Source of the DNA: Canna indica
Lineage: Eukaryota; Streptophyta; Magnoliopsida; Zingiberales; Cannaceae
Assembly: GCA_034359265.1 (NCBI GenBank)
Contig: CP136895.1
Span: forward strand, 52,718,001 to 52,782,000
Direction of reading: 5' to 3'
Length of the DNA stretch: 64,000 nucleotides
Shown: positions 22,745 through 35,216 of the stretch, piece after piece
How the letters are laid out: the number at the start of each line of letters is the position of its first letter
Position numbering within the stretch: the first letter of the stretch is position 1
Made by a program: the position numbers and the translations under genes
The notes under the pieces: model-generated
Told to the model about the DNA's origin: nothing
Database searches by the model: none
Seen by the model: only the letters and a program-made list of their open reading frames with translations

Positions 22745-25409
22745 AACATCCTTAAGAAAATATATCATTCAAGTACAAATGATATCAAACGTGGGATTTC
22801 TCCCCCTATCAACATGCATATCTATGAAAATAAACTCCCCCTATCTATATGCATGGTTTTCCTATATTTTCTTCCATGTTTACCTATATTTTTCTCCCCC
22901 TTTTGACATCAATCAAAAAGGACGAGAAAAATCAACTATGGTCAAAGTTGTGACTTGAAAACGAAGTCAACCAACCCAAGGGACAAAAACAAATCATCGA
23001 ATAAGAGACTAAGTCATACATGATAGCATTAGAAGATAAATAAGTTTCAAGTCTATAAACCATGTATAAGCTCAAGTATGGATATTTGCAAGTATCGGTC
23101 TAAATATCAAAAACTATTTTAGAAATGATTTTTCTCAGGTAATAGTGAGAATGATACCAAAAATAGAGTTATGATATCATACTTGAAGTCTCATTTGAAA
23201 ATTTCAATGAAAATCCAAGGTATCGGAAAAATGAGCAACTTGAGAAGAGTGATACTTTAATGGCATTTTCGTAAATAAGTGAATTTTTTATGACATTTTC
23301 ATATTTCATTCAAACTTTCAAAATACCAAGATATGGTCATGTAAAACATGTATATCAAGTTTGAAGTGAAAAGAATGTCATTTGATCAAAATATGAACTT
23401 AGCACGATTTCATTCAAAATAGGCATGAAAACATGAAAATGCTAAGTACCAAATTTTTCTATCTACTCATGTTTTCTCTACCTTAGACACTTGGACATCT
23501 AACATGAGTGAATCTAAGTATATCAATCAAGTTTGGCCTTAAAAAGAGGTTTCTAAGTCACTTTGTTGACTTAGGTCAACGTATACTTCAAGTTTTCAAA
23601 AATCAAACTTTTTAATCCTTATAAAATTATATTCTTAACGAAAATTTTTGAAGCTTTAACTGAACAAACTAGATTTTTCAAGGAATCTACAAGTTCAAGA
23701 ATCAGTCAAAAATTAGTTTTCTATAAATTCATAAAATTCCTGAAAGTCCAAGGGCATTTTTGTAATTTTCATATATTTTTTACAAAAGTTGTCAATTTTG
23801 CTTCAAACTTTCCAAACACCGTTGAATGATCATTTAAGATGCATGTGTCAAGTTTGAGCTCAAAATGAATTCTCTAAGTTTATTTTTTTCATCCTAGAAA
23901 TATCTATTTTTCATTGAAATCAATATAGGATGCATGTGTCATTCAAGTTATCAAAATCAATCCTAGAAATGATTTTACTCAAGCATTGAATTCATTTTAA
24001 AATATTATTATTTTTTACACATCATAAATATATATATATATATATATTTTAAAAAAAACCCTTCCACGTGGTAAATAAAGTTTTTTTAAAATAAATATTT
24101 TTTAAAATATATATGTATATATTTTAAATAAATAAATAAAGTTTTTTTTTTAAATATAGTTTATTAATTTTGTTACTGAGTATAAAATAATAATATTTTA
24201 TTCCACATGGGCATGCCACATCATGCAGTTAACAGGGAAAATGACGGAGAGATGACGGGACTATAATTGAGATCAATGTCAAAGTTCAGGATGTAATTTG
24301 GTATTATTTCGGATTTGGTCACAAATGAGAAAATGTCCAAAGTTCAGGATGTATTCAGGTAGTTACCCTATTCTAAATGCATGGAGACAAGTCATACATA
24401 TACATAAACATGTTTATGAAGTTTGGTCCAAAAATGAAGTGTCTAAGTCAATATGTTGACTTAGGTCAAACTTTCTCAAGTTTAGAGCTCCTAAAGTGAA
24501 TTAGTTTTTACTTTGTTCATCTAAACATGAATTTTCAAGTTTAAACACCTACAATCATGTCATGTATGTATCTAAACATGTTATTGGATGTAGTCTTAAA
24601 AATGAAATCTCTAATAGATGATTTCAACCTAGTGCAAATTTCATTTAATCAAAATATCATGAAATTGCCTAAATTATCAAAATTTTCTTTCTCATGAAAT
24701 TCTAAGCATTTATCATGCACAATCGATCATGAGTCATAGAGAAATCATTGAAGCATAATTATTGAAGTGTTACACTAAAATTTTGCAAAATCAAACTCAT
24801 ACCTCATTCTTGGAAATTTTGTCAAACTTGTCTTTTTCTTTCAATTTCTATAGCCTTCCATTTTATCATAACTCGCAAGCAATATTCATTAATAGGATAA
24901 TGAAAATGTAATTACTAGCAAGTTATCAAACTAAGTAGCAAAGAGAGGGATCAATTATCGATATCAAAGTCTACTTTGCTAAATAGTTTCAAATTCGTTT
25001 CAAAATGAAATCGTCATGAAACCAAAATGAATCGAGAGATCTCAAAATATAAAATTTTGAAAAGTAAGGTCTCCAACCCTTCCTTTTGTCTGAAAACCGA
25101 AAGGCTACAATGAGCCTACGATTTAGAATCGCAAGGTCGCATGAGCCCGTTATAGGCTATATAGGTCTCTGAAGAGACTGGAAATCAAAAATCAAAAATA
25201 TTTTTGAAACTTATCAAGAGTAGAAAATCTACTAATATTAAGCATATATCAAAACTCCAACTATAATTTAAGCAAGAGGGTATAGGATATGATACCAATG
25301 TCTTTGATGCCAATTTTCATACCTATGGCATCATGATAGCTTGAAGTTGCAACCTCTTGGAATATTTCTCATTTGGATCCAAGGTCAACTTCAATATTTC
25401 ATTTCTCAT
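22745..25409 (-). mobile_element. Non-coding internal region of E4a
   Basis: This is AT-rich sequence with no coding signal on either strand and no pol domains. It is homologous to 40372-43588 of E6 read in reverse. It contains AAGTCA..TTGACTT hairpins at 23555-23572 and 24445-24462, and a GGTCTC/GAGACT stem-loop near 25165. Between about 23990 and 24370 lies extra AT-rich sequence absent from E6. The short ORF at 22664-22906 has no recognisable domain. Confidence 0.75.
23990..24370. mobile_element. Putative foldback/MULE-type fragment in E4a
   Basis: An (AT)n/poly-A/poly-T stretch carries CCACGTGG and two direct copies of AAAGTTCAGGATGTA (near 24281 and 24340). No equivalent is present at the homologous place in E6. 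The AAAGTTCAGGATGTA text is typical of plant foldback or Mutator-like terminal repeats. Ends and TSD could not be defined, so this is tentative. Confidence 0.4.
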
Positions 25410-26521
25410 TCATCCTTGTGTGGTAGCTCCCCTTACAAAAGAGCATGATATCTTTGGTACCCAAATGGCTTTGGGTCCTTGGGGGTTAGAGGGCTTAGGA
25501 ATCCAAAGTGTCTTTGCCACACTTGGATTCATCTTAAAAGCACAATCATAAATGGCATGCCCATAAACACCACAACAAAAGCAATGTCCATTAAATCTCT
25601 TCTTTCCATTATTCTTATGGACATGAGGTCTAATGTGAGAATGCATAGCATGAAAATAATGATGAGCATAAGCATTCTTAAAGGAAATTTTTTTTTTATG
25701 GTTTCCTAAATGAGACATTTTGATTTTTAGAATTAAGAGAAGAAGTATTAACTTTTATACTCAAAATCAACATCTCATTTTTCAAATCATTCATAGATTT
25801 ATGCAAAGCATGCAATTGAGTTTTCAACGTGTTATTTTCATTTTTTAACATGTATTTTTTGTTTTTCAAATCCTTAGTGTCAATACTTAAAACATCATGG
25901 CATGGATTAGAGACACAAATTTTTAGCTTCTCATGTTCTAGTTTAGCATCATGTAAATGAGAGCTAAGAGTCAAGTTTTTCTTCTTTGATTTTTTGTTTT
26001 CTTTGTCCTTTTTAACCATCAAGGCAGACATGATTTTATATTCATCCATTAATTCATCATAAAGCATGTCATGAGAACTAGATGAATTAATACTACCCTT
26101 TTTGTTATCATGACTAGAAGAAGAAGAGTGTACCTCATCATTAGTATTCATGAGACAATCTTTTGAACTAGCTTCATAGCCTTGGTAAGAGGATGCTTCA
26201 CTCGAATAAGATGATGATGTGGAAGTGTTTGACCTCTTCTTTGCCTTGTTCTTCATGGAAGGGCAATTTTTTTTCACATGCCCCTTTTCCTTGCATGCAT
26301 GACGCACACACTACCTTCCCTCTTCGGCTCTTGGAGCTACTCCTTTGACTAGAAGATCTATGGGCATCAAAACCAAGATTAGTGGTAGGTGAATGACCAT
26401 TGTCATCACTACCTTCATTAGAAGTGTCAATCTCTTCGGTCTTGGCATAATCATATAACATGTTTAAAGTTGCCCAAATATCAAAAGCCGGAGTACAATG
26501 CATGACTTTTTCTGGCAACAT
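25410..26521 (-). pseudogene. E4a Gag fragment (UBN2-like, two knuckles)
   Basis: In three frames the minus strand encodes, from right to left, VMHCTPAFDIWATLNMLYDYAKTEE, a broken first knuckle (CKEKGHVKKNCPSMKNKAKK), a Ser-rich linker with SSSSHD repeats, a coiled coil (about 25700-26000) and the second knuckle CFCCGVYGHAIYDC. The tail KTLWIPKPSNPQGPK extends about 30 residues past the point where E6 has a stop, so the full family Gag is longer than 443 residues. The first roughly 85 codons, primer site and adjoining LTR are missing because the gag text jumps into LTR sequence at about 26521. Confidence 0.87.
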
Positions 26522-27259
26522 TCGATCAACCGACTGGTCGACCGAAACTGGGCAGACTACTTGATTTGGCTAATTTTTCTGCTCGTTTGTTCGTTTTTGG
26601 GTTCGATCTTCTCTAGGTCCTCTTATATAACATTTCTTAATTAGTTAATAACTTTAAAACATAAATGTTATATAAGATTACCCCCCATTTGGATTCAATA
26701 AAAATATCTAAAAAATCAAAATCCTTAAGAATCAAAATCTAATTTTTGGGGTGTAGTCTAAATTTTTGAAAAACGAAAATTTTATAATCTCGTGGGTCAA
26801 ATATGGGTATGCTAAAGGCTTCCAAAAATCCTTAAAAATATATCGTTATCTAGTTTTTACCTAAGAAACAATTACCAGCATTTTTGGTGCCAAGAAAATG
26901 TCTAGGTCAAATAGCCCTCTAAGGAGCTCCCTAGGCTTAGTGAATTTCAGTGTCATTTTTTTATTTTCCAATTTTTCGTGTTTTGGGGTTCGGGATTGGT
27001 GTTTTTTTTGTTCCTTTGCACCATCATGAGGATTTATAATTTATCTAAACACCCTAAACCTAGACTCTATCTTCCCGACGAATTCGAGCGCGTCGACCAA
27101 CGTCCTTCTGATTTTCCGATTTTTTCGATATTTCCGATCGTGGACGTCGTGCGCTAACCAATATGGAACCTGAAAATAATTCTCTATGAAATCATTAGTT
27201 CTATATTTGTTATCATCAATACCGAGATTAAGACCAAGGTTAAAAACCATAGGCCAATA
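26522..27259 (-). mobile_element. 5' LTR fragment of E4a
   Basis: This starts inside a palindrome cluster (CAACCGACTGGTCGACCGAAAC) and runs to ...GGCCAATA, the outer LTR end (CAACA mutated to CAATA). It matches 21990-22720. The R/U5 half, primer site and gag start were removed by an internal deletion at 26521. Confidence 0.82.
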
Positions 27260-28893
27260 GGGGGAGGTGAATAGTGTGCTAACTAAACTTGTTGACTAAA
27301 TTCGATTTTACATGTTTTCTTAAATTACTTAGGCAATTCACAATTTAACGACTAAATGCGGAAGCAATTAATGATAAAGTAATTAACACAAAATAATATA
27401 TCAATGATAACACAATTATTTATAGTGGTTCGGCCCCAATGCCTACTCCACTACCTAAGCACCACGCTTAGGATTTCCAAACTAGATTTACTAGATTATA
27501 TTGTTTCCCTTAAAAAGAGGACTTTACACCGGAAAGTCTCCGATCTCAAACCGAATGCACTTTCACATACGGAAGTATCCCGCCTTCCTACCGAGAGCAC
27601 TTTCCCACCTCAACCTAAGGGACAACTCAACTAATCCTAGTAAACTAGGTTTACAATAGTGGATTTAAACCTTAACACCAAGGAAACCACCAACTCAATC
27701 AAACCTAGCAACCTAGGTTTACACACTTTATATACAATCAAAATAAACAACAAAATAAAATAAAAATTGGAGCAATAAATCAAAACAATAAGTACTTAAC
27801 TCAAAAAGAAACTCCCTAGTCCTCTTGATGCCTCAAGGTGATGAATCGATGAAGTTTGCGGGCTCAATCAAGTAGTTGAGGATCAAAGCTAGGGTTTAAG
27901 AAGAATCTCTCAATGAAAGCTTTAAGATTGATCAAAGATGATTCAATGAAGGTTAAGATGATAGAGGAAGGAACTCAAGGGCTAGTATATATATGCCCCA
28001 AGAAGAGAGAGCCAAAACAGTCTCCCAACGGGCTGATTTTTGCTCGTTGGCGACACTCGTTCTCTTGGCGGTCGATCGTCGGTCGATCGACCGAGCGATC
28101 GCAGAGCGACCGAAGGCATTCTGCACATTCTGGGCATCATTCAATTGACCGGTCGGTCGATCAAACTGGCTTCACCTTCTACCGGTCGACCAATCGGTCG
28201 ATCGAACCTGGGCAGACTGCTTGGTTTGGCTGATTTTTCTACTTGTTTGTTCATTTTTGGGTTTCGTCTTCGCTAAGTCTACTTATATAACATTTATTAA
28301 GTTTAAATAATTTTAAAACATAAATGTTATATAAGGATTACCCCCCATTTGGATTCAATAAAAGTATCTAAAAAATCAAAATCTAACTTTTGGGGTCTAG
28401 TACAAATTTTCAAAAATCAAAAATTTTATAATCTCTCGGGTCAAATCTAGGTAGGCTAAAGGCTTCCAAAAAATCCTTAAAAATATCTCGTTATCTAGTT
28501 TTTACCTAAGGAATAATTAACGATATTTTTGGTGCCAAGAAAATATCTAGATTATATAGCCCTCCAAGGAGCTCCCTAGGCTTAGTGAATTTCAGGACAT
28601 TTTCTAATTTTCTGAGTTTTTGTGTTTTGGGATTCGGGTTTGGTTTTTGGGTTTCTTTGCATCATCATGAGGATTTACAACACATTCTAGACACCCTAAA
28701 CCTAAACTCTATCTTCCCAAAGAATCCCAAGCGTCGACGAGCGTCCTAATTGATTTCTCCGATTTTTCCGATCGGGGACGTCGTGCACTAACCGATATGG
28801 AACCTGAAAATAATTCTTCATGAAATCATTAGTTCCATATTTGTTATCATCAAAACCGAGATTAAGACCAAGGTTGAAAACCTTAGACCAATA
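27260..28893 (-). mobile_element. 3' LTR of gag-only copia element E4b
   Basis: This family LTR lacks only about the first 24 bp at its left edge, where it abuts the E4a LTR fragment. It contains TAGTGGTTCGGCCCCAATGC, the CCTAAGC/GCTTAGG hairpin, a TATATATA box at about 27986-27993 and a palindrome cluster at about 28069-28205. It ends CCAATA and is followed by the complement of a polypurine tract. Confidence 0.88.
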
Positions 28894-29086
28894 ATCTCCC
28901 CCTTTTTGATGATGACAAACATCCTTAAGAAAATATACATATATATTAAAGCATAAAGGATATCAACCAAGGGATTTCTCCCCCTATCGACATGCATATC
29001 TATGAAAATAAACTCTCCCTATCTATATGCTTGATTTTCCTATATTTTCTTCCCTTTTATATACATTTTTCTCCCCCTTTTGACAT
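28894..29086 (-). mobile_element. E4b internal region, 3' part (left of the E5 insertion)
   Basis: This begins with the minus-strand polypurine tract (CATCAAAAAGGGGGAGAT) and continues as the family internal sequence (CTCCCCCTATCGACATGCAT) to the GACAT target duplication at 29082-29086. The remainder resumes at 48313. Confidence 0.85.
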
Positions 29087-31738
29087 TGTAATATCCTAGA
29101 TATTATTTCTGATTCGTGTTATTTATTTTGTGTTGCCAGCCTAGCGAGCTAGTTCGAGCTCGAGCCGAGTCGACTCGTGATCCAATCCGAGCTTGAGAGC
29201 TTGGGTAAGTTGAACCGTGGATTTTATATTTTATGTGCTTAATTTATTAAATTGTATTGCATGGGCGTGCATGTGATTTGATGCTTATGTGGAGCATGGG
29301 GCTAGATTGAGTTAAGGCGGGTTAGCGGATTGGATTCGGGCTCGAGGCAGATTCGGGCTTATTAAGGGGGTTAGTGGTTTGAGGGTTTGAGGAGGGGCGT
29401 ATAACCCCCCCCCCCCCTCCTCTCTCTCTCATTGGTTAGGCGACTCCCAATTGGAGCCGCACAAGCCTTTAAGGAGAGAGGAGCCGCGGCCAAGATGTCG
29501 CCCCTCTCCCCTCTCTTGGAGTCAGCCGCCGAGGAAAGGAGCCAAGCTGAGCCCCTCTCCCCCCCCTCTCCCTTCCTTTCCCTTGGAAGCCAAACCGTCG
29601 GCTTGGAAGGAGCCGCCGCCCCTTTGGTTCTTGGAGCCACCGCAAGCCGAGCCGTCGCCGCCTTGTTGTGGCTAGATTCGGAGACCGCCGATCGGGAAAT
29701 TTTCCCTCTTTCCTTCTTCCCAATCAAGTGAGTGGATCTTCCCTCCCCATTTTCTCGAATTTTCTTGTGTTCTTGAGCCATTGTTGAAGATTGAGAAATT
29801 CTTGTCGAATTTTCTGTTGGTTCTAGAAGTTTTGTTGTCGATTTTTCTTATTGCCATGAAATAAGAGCCCGAAGACCCCCCTTTGTGGTGCGGCAGCCCT
29901 AGGACTACCCTAGGGAGACTCGGCCAAGGTGGGAGACGGGTTGCCCTCAAGGTGTTCGTTAAAATGCCTAAGAGAAGTTCTTGATGGTTTTTGAGATCTA
30001 GGATTTGGATTAATTATTTTAATTAAGTTCCTATGATGCCAATGCATGATTTGTATCTAGATATAAAATTCAAGCATATGAATCTATGTTTTGCATGTGG
30101 AAAGATTAAATCTTGATGCCATGTATGTTCATGTTGGGGTTCTTGGTTTGAAGCTTGAGTCTTGATTTAAAGAAGATGATTTAATTTTCGTATGATTTAT
30201 CTTGATGTTACAAATCTGTTGTGGTGGTAATTTAGGATTTAATTACTGTGATTTTCGGATTAATTACCTTGACATGCTGAAACTCAAACTTGCTAGAATT
30301 TCATTATGAAATTGTTAATTCAAGGTTGATTTTGTAATCTTTGTTGAGATGCGTATAGTTCACTTAACATTGACGTGTAACCTATCATTTTAATCAGAAA
30401 ATATAGTCTGGAACCATAGGACACACTGTGGAAATCAGATTCAGCTTGGATGCACTCGTTTTAGGCTCAACAGTAAACTGAAAATAAAACCCCTTAAACA
30501 AAATCCTAATTTCGGCAATGGAAATTTTAATTGTATAATTAAAATTCAAGGGGCAGCATAATCTATTAAGAACCAATAAAATAATTTATCTGTATGAAAT
30601 AAAACCTCATGAGTTGATGATATTACGGGTCTAGGTCGTCGAGATCGAGCATAGAGTGTTGCGGCGTTTCCCATTAAAGACACCCCTAAGACACTGTAGG
30701 ATAAATTTGACTTAGGTCTTGTTAGTGCCATATTTCTATGAATGGCGGAGAGGCTTGGATACGAGCCGGATTGCGAACTTGGCCCAGAAGATTGGATGGT
30801 TAATTCCCAACCTGTGTTTAAGGAATAAGTTCAGATGGGCGAATCTCGATTATTCTTGCGATTATTTATGGAACAAGTTCGGATGGGCGAATCCCAATTG
30901 TTCATGTGTTTCTTGTGGAACAAGTTCGGATGGGCGAATCCCGATTGTTCTCGAGTTTTCTTTTGGAATAAGTTCAGATAGGTGAATCCTGATTATTCTT
31001 ACGCTATCTTTAAGAGTATGATTATAGGATAAGCTCGGATGGGTCAATCCCGATTATCCTCATAACCCTTGAGTGTGATTTATTGCCTTAGGGCATGGAT
31101 AGACTGAGGCCTGTTGTTTTTCACTGCTAAGTGAATAGATTTGCTTTTGGGCATGTGATGGCCAGATGACCTTTTAGCTAGCCATACCACTTGTTGCATA
31201 ATCCCTATATGAGACAGGTGCTTTTATTCATATATCTCTGTGGTTGATTTTTATGGTGGGGGTTGCTAGAACCGCTCACTGAGTTCCTTTAAACTCACCC
31301 ATTGTTTCTCTCCATTTTTTTTTGCAGAGCCTAACTAGTGAGGTGGGCTGGAGCACTTGGTGCAGCTGGAGGGCAGATGAGCCACATTGATCTCATAGCA
31401 GTCCTAGTTAGGGGTCGTAGTCAAGTCTTTGGTAGATTTGTCATGCACTTGTGTATTAGTGTTTTGGAGTTGTAGTCCCTTGGGGACATCCGTGTCTTTC
31501 ATTCAGATTTCACTTGTTAAAGTAACTGTTAAACTTTGATTTACTTATTTTCGCACTTTAAATATTTTGCTAAAAATTTTACTTCTTAAATGGAATATGT
31601 TTTGGTTTCTCGTTCATAATAAAATCTGTTATTCTTTCCGCTATGATTTATTATGAGTTGGCATGTGCATGAGATAGGCTGCGGGGTATAGGCACGTATA
31701 CCTCGGCCGGTCACCTGACCCTAAGTTGGTGCGTGACA
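29087..31738 (+). mobile_element. 5' LTR of Tekay/Del-like gypsy element E5
   Basis: A 2652-bp LTR runs from TGTAATATCC to ...GCGTGACA, flanked by GACAT on the left and followed by the primer site. It pairs with 46240-48312. Features inside are a poly-C tract (about 29405-29417), a GC-rich CT-dominated stretch to about 29720 whose ORFs are low-complexity artefacts, and an array of about 48-bp repeats at 30822-31069. The CTCACTGAGTTCC...TTTTTTTGCAGAGC block is shared with E3. Confidence 0.9.
30822..31069 (+). repeat. 48-bp tandem repeats in the E5 5' LTR
   Basis: There are four units of 47-48 bp starting at 30822, 30870, 30917 and 30965, plus a degenerate fifth. Each contains GGAA(C/T)AAGTTC(G/A)GATGGGCGAATC. 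Only the last, degenerate unit survives in the 3' LTR (47600-47650). Confidence 0.88.
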
Positions 31739-31757
31739 ATGTGGTATTAGAGCATGT
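31739..31757 (+). other. Primer-binding site of E5
   Basis: ATGTGGTATTAGAGCATG follows the LTR. It is a tRNA-Met-type primer site with changes (TGGTATTAGAGC instead of TGGTATCAGAGC). Confidence 0.78.
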
Positions 31758-32427
31758 GGTTCGGTCTTACTACGACCTACAGTCTAGTTACCATATAGGG
31801 CATTGTTAGCGTGTTAGTATATGGTAGGGTTGTGTTATGAGATCAATGGGCTAAGTCTGCACCTCAGCGCGACTTATGGTTAAGTTTACTTTAAGATTTA
31901 AGGGTGAATTGAATTATCTAATCTGTTGTTTCTTTTTGGTAATTCTAGATTGATGGAGGCTTTTAATGCCGCATGGAGCGGTAGTGGTAGTAAGTCCACA
32001 GAGCGTCGAGGCCGAGGTCGTGCGAGAGCCCAGGAGGCCCGGGAAGATGTGGAACAGGATCCCATGGTTGTGCAGTTACAAGCCCAAGTGGCTGAGCTGA
32101 CTGAGGCTCTCCCCAGGGAGCAAGAACTGAGGCAGCAGCCACAATCGGTCCTGACAGTACCTGTAGTACCGAAGGTGGTCGAGCCAGTGGCACCAGTGGT
32201 TAGAGTACCCGGAGCACCCACTTATGCAGATTTTGTCAAATTCAGACCACCAGAGTTTACAGGGACAGATCAGCAGGTGGAGGTCATCAGTTTCCTTGGG
32301 GATTGTTATGAGCTGTGCATGGAGCTTGGTTGTTCTTCTGAGACGACCGCTCGGATGATCGGGTTGCAATTGAGAGGACCAGCCATGGATTGGCTTCACA
32401 CCTGGAGGGACCGCAGATCAACAGGTG

Positions 32428-34193
32428 TGTTGGGTGAAATGGCACACTAGAGGGGGGGTGAATAGTATGTTAACTAATCAATTAGCCTAAATTCGATTTT
32501 AATCGTTTCTTAGATTACTTAGGCAATTCACAAATCGAGTAGTAAGCGGAAGCAAGATATATAAATGATAAGCAAATAAGAAATGCAAGGAACACAATGC
32601 TAACACAATTATTTATAGTGATTCGGCCCCAATACCTACTCCACTACCTAAGCACCACGCTTAGGATTTCCAAACTACTTTAACTAGATTAATTAGTTTC
32701 TTTACAATGAGGACTTTACACCGAAAAGTCTCCGCTCTCAAACCGAAGGCACTTCCACACCCGGAAGTATCCCACCTTCCTACCGAGAGCACTCTCCCAC
32801 CTCAACCTAAGAACAACTCAACTAATCCTAGTAAACTACATTTACCACGGTGGGTTTAAGCCTTAACACCAAGGCGACCACCAACTCAATCAAACCTAGC
32901 TACCTAGGTTTACACAAGTTCAAGTACAATGAAATAAACAAGAAAATACAACAATAATGAGAGAAAATAATAAACAATACACACTTAGCTCTGAAATAAG
33001 ATATCCTAGCTCCTCTTGATGACTTGAAGATGAATCAAGGCAAGCTCAAAGTCAATCTCAAGGTTTCTATGCTCAAAGCTAGGGTTCTTTGCAAAGATGG
33101 CTCAAGGATTCTTGTAGAGATGCAAGGAGTGGCTCTTTGAGGCTTGGAAGCATCAATGATGACCCAGAAGAAAGATTGGGATGGGTATTTATAACCCCCC
33201 ATAAGAAATGGCTCATCAACAGGTGCATTTTTGCCCGTTGGCGACGCCCAGTCGATTGTCCGATCGATCGTCGATCGACCAATCAATTGTCTGATCGATC
33301 ATCGATCGACCGATCGATCATCGATCGACCGATCGATCATCGATCGACCGATCGATTGTCCGATTGATCATCGTTCGACCAATCGATCGACTAAAAGCAA
33401 ACAGCCATTTTCTGGCACACTTCGGTTGACCGACCGGTCGACTGAATTGCCTACTGCCAGATTTTGGCAGCATTCGGTCGACCGAAACTAGGTAGACTGC
33501 ACTGCACTGCACTGCTTGATTTGGCTGAGTTTTTCTGCTCGTTTTGGTTTCATCTTCGCTAAGTCTACTTATATAACATTTACTAACTTTAAGTTAATAA
33601 TTTTAAAACATAAATATTATATAAGGATTACCCCCCATTTGGATTCAATAGAAATATCTATAAAAAAAATCCTTAAGAATCAAAATCTAGTTTTAGGGTC
33701 TAGTACAAATTTCGAAAAACGAAAATTTCCTAATCTCCCGGGTCAAATATGGGTAGGCTAAAGGCTTCCAAAAAAATCCTTAAAAATACCTCGTTATCTA
33801 GTTTCTATCCAAGGAACAATTACCGCCATTTTCTGTGTCAAGAAAATGTCTAGGTCATATAGCCCTCCAAGGAGCTCCCTAGGCTTAGTGAATTTCAGGG
33901 CAGTTTTCGAGTTTTCATGTTTTGGGGTTCGAGTATAGTTTTTGGGTTCTTTGCATCATAAAGAGGATTACATCACAAACTAGACACCATAAACCTAAAC
34001 TCTAACTTCTCGAAGAATCCCGAACGTCGACGAGCATCCTTCCCGATTTCTCCAATTTCTTTGATTTTTCCGATCGGGAACGTCGTGCGCTAACCAATAT
34101 GGAACCTGAAAGATTTCTCAATGAAACATTAGTTCCATATTTGTTATCATCAAAACCGAGATTAAGACCAAGGTAGAAAACCTTAGGCCAACA
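32428..34193 (-). mobile_element. Solo copia LTR (family of E0/E6) with TSD AGGTG
   Basis: This complete 1766-bp LTR has ends TGTTGGGT...CCAACA and is flanked by AGGTG at 32423-32427 and 34194-34198. There is no internal sequence on either side, so it is a solo LTR, normally made by recombination between the two LTRs of one element. It has TATAAATA (minus) at 33186-33193, the CCTAAGC/GCTTAGG hairpin near 32647 and a long palindrome array at 33249-33485. The ORFs rich in Asp-Arg-Ser repeats are repeat artefacts. Confidence 0.95.
33249..33485. repeat. Palindrome array with TCGATCGACCGATCGATCA units
   Basis: Here the array has expanded into a regular tandem of about 19-20 bp (ATCATCGATCGACCGATCG repeated at 33297-33360). 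TCGGTTGACCGACCGGTCGA and TTCGGTCGACCGAAAC follow. It starts about 56 bp upstream of the TATA box in LTR orientation. Confidence 0.88.
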
Positions 34194-34441
34194 AGGTGCA
34201 CTACCCCCTACCTAGGAGGAGTTCAGAGCTGCTATGGTGGAGAAGTACCTGTCGTTGAGCATTCGGGATAGGCAAGCGAAAGAGTTCGAGCTACTACGCC
34301 ATATCGACAGTATGTCAGTAATGGAGTATGAGATGGAGTTCACCCGACTCTCGAAGTACCATCCCACTTTGGTAGCCACAGAGACCACTAGGGTCAAGAG
34401 GTTTGTTAAGGGGCTAAGGTCGCAGATTGCCATACTTATCT

Positions 34442-35216
34442 TGTCACGCCCCAACTCAGGGTCACGTGACCGGCAAGGGTATACGTGCCTATACCCCGCA
34501 GCCTAACCCATGCACATGATAACTCATAACAATAAAACATAGCGGAAAGAATGAAACGAGTTTTATTTTAAATGAAAAAAAAAACAAACCAGATTTCATT
34601 AGAAGTAATTTTAGCAAAATAGTAAAGTGCGAAAACATTAAATCCAAGTTCAACGGTTCATTTACAAGTGAAATCTGAAATAAAAGATAAGAACGTCCCC
34701 AAGGGACTACAACTTCAAAATACCAAAACACAGGTGCATGACGAACTACCAAAGACTCGACTACGATCCTTAACTAGGACTGCTATGAGATCAATATGGC
34801 TCCTCTGCCCTCCAGTCGTGCCAAGTGCTCTAGCCCACCTGACCGGTCAGGGTCTGCAAAAAAAAATAAAACAATAATGGGTGAGTTCAAAGAACTCCTG
34901 GAAAGACTGCCAAAATTGAGTTGTGAACTGAGTACCCCGATCTGAGATGATCATAACAGGAACACCATGATAAGCGACGATCCGGTCCAAAAATAACCTC
35001 GCATACTGCTCGACTGAAAAGGTCATCCTGACTGGTATGAAATATGACATCTTGGTTAGTCGATCCACCACCACCCAGATAGAATCATTGCCCCAGACTT
35101 TGGCAATCCTGTCACAAAATCCATGGTTATCTTCTCTCATTTCCACTCTGGTACTTCTAGGTTCTGGAGCAACCCTGCCGACTTTAAATACTCAGCCTTA
35201 ACTTGCTGACACACCA
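34442..35216 (-). mobile_element. Inverted integrase-LTR fragment of a Tekay-like element
   Basis: TGTCACGCCCCAACTCAGGG at 34442 is the reverse complement of a Tekay LTR end. LTR homology runs to about 34885. The minus strand then encodes integrase (VVVDRLTKMSYFIPV, IVAYHGVPVMIISDRGTQFT, ending at SFQEFFE). On its right edge it reads VCQQVKAEYLKSAGLLQNLEVPEWK and stops at about 35216, where plus-strand protease of E5 begins. It replaces the E5 gag C-terminus and protease N-terminus. Confidence 0.82.

Larger units (their letters stand above)
31953..34441 (+). pseudogene. E5 Gag, interrupted by a solo LTR
   Basis: The Gag starts at ATG 31953 (MEAFNAAWSGSGSKS). It runs through a Gln/Glu-rich segment, TYADFVKFRPPEFTGTD and LRGPAMDWLHTWRD to 32427. 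There a complete LTR (32428-34193) with TSD AGGTG interrupts it. It resumes at 34194 (EEFRAAMVEKYLSLSIRDRQAKEFELL, VMEYEMEFTRLSKYHP, VKRFVKGLRSQIAIL) and breaks off at 34441 at the inverted fragment. The zinc knuckle and C-terminus are missing. These are typical Tekay-clade Gag blocks. A stop at about 34212 is an additional lesion. Confidence 0.88.

Noticed and set aside
29371..29781. Ser/Pro/Arg-rich ORFs in the E5 LTRs (also 46387-47089)
   Set aside because: Overlapping frames on both strands of a GC-rich poly-C LTR segment; no domain and not conserved in frame between the two LTRs.
33249..33485. CRISPR-like array because of regular short repeats
   Set aside because: The repeats are palindromic variants with no unique spacers of constant length, inside a plant LTR.
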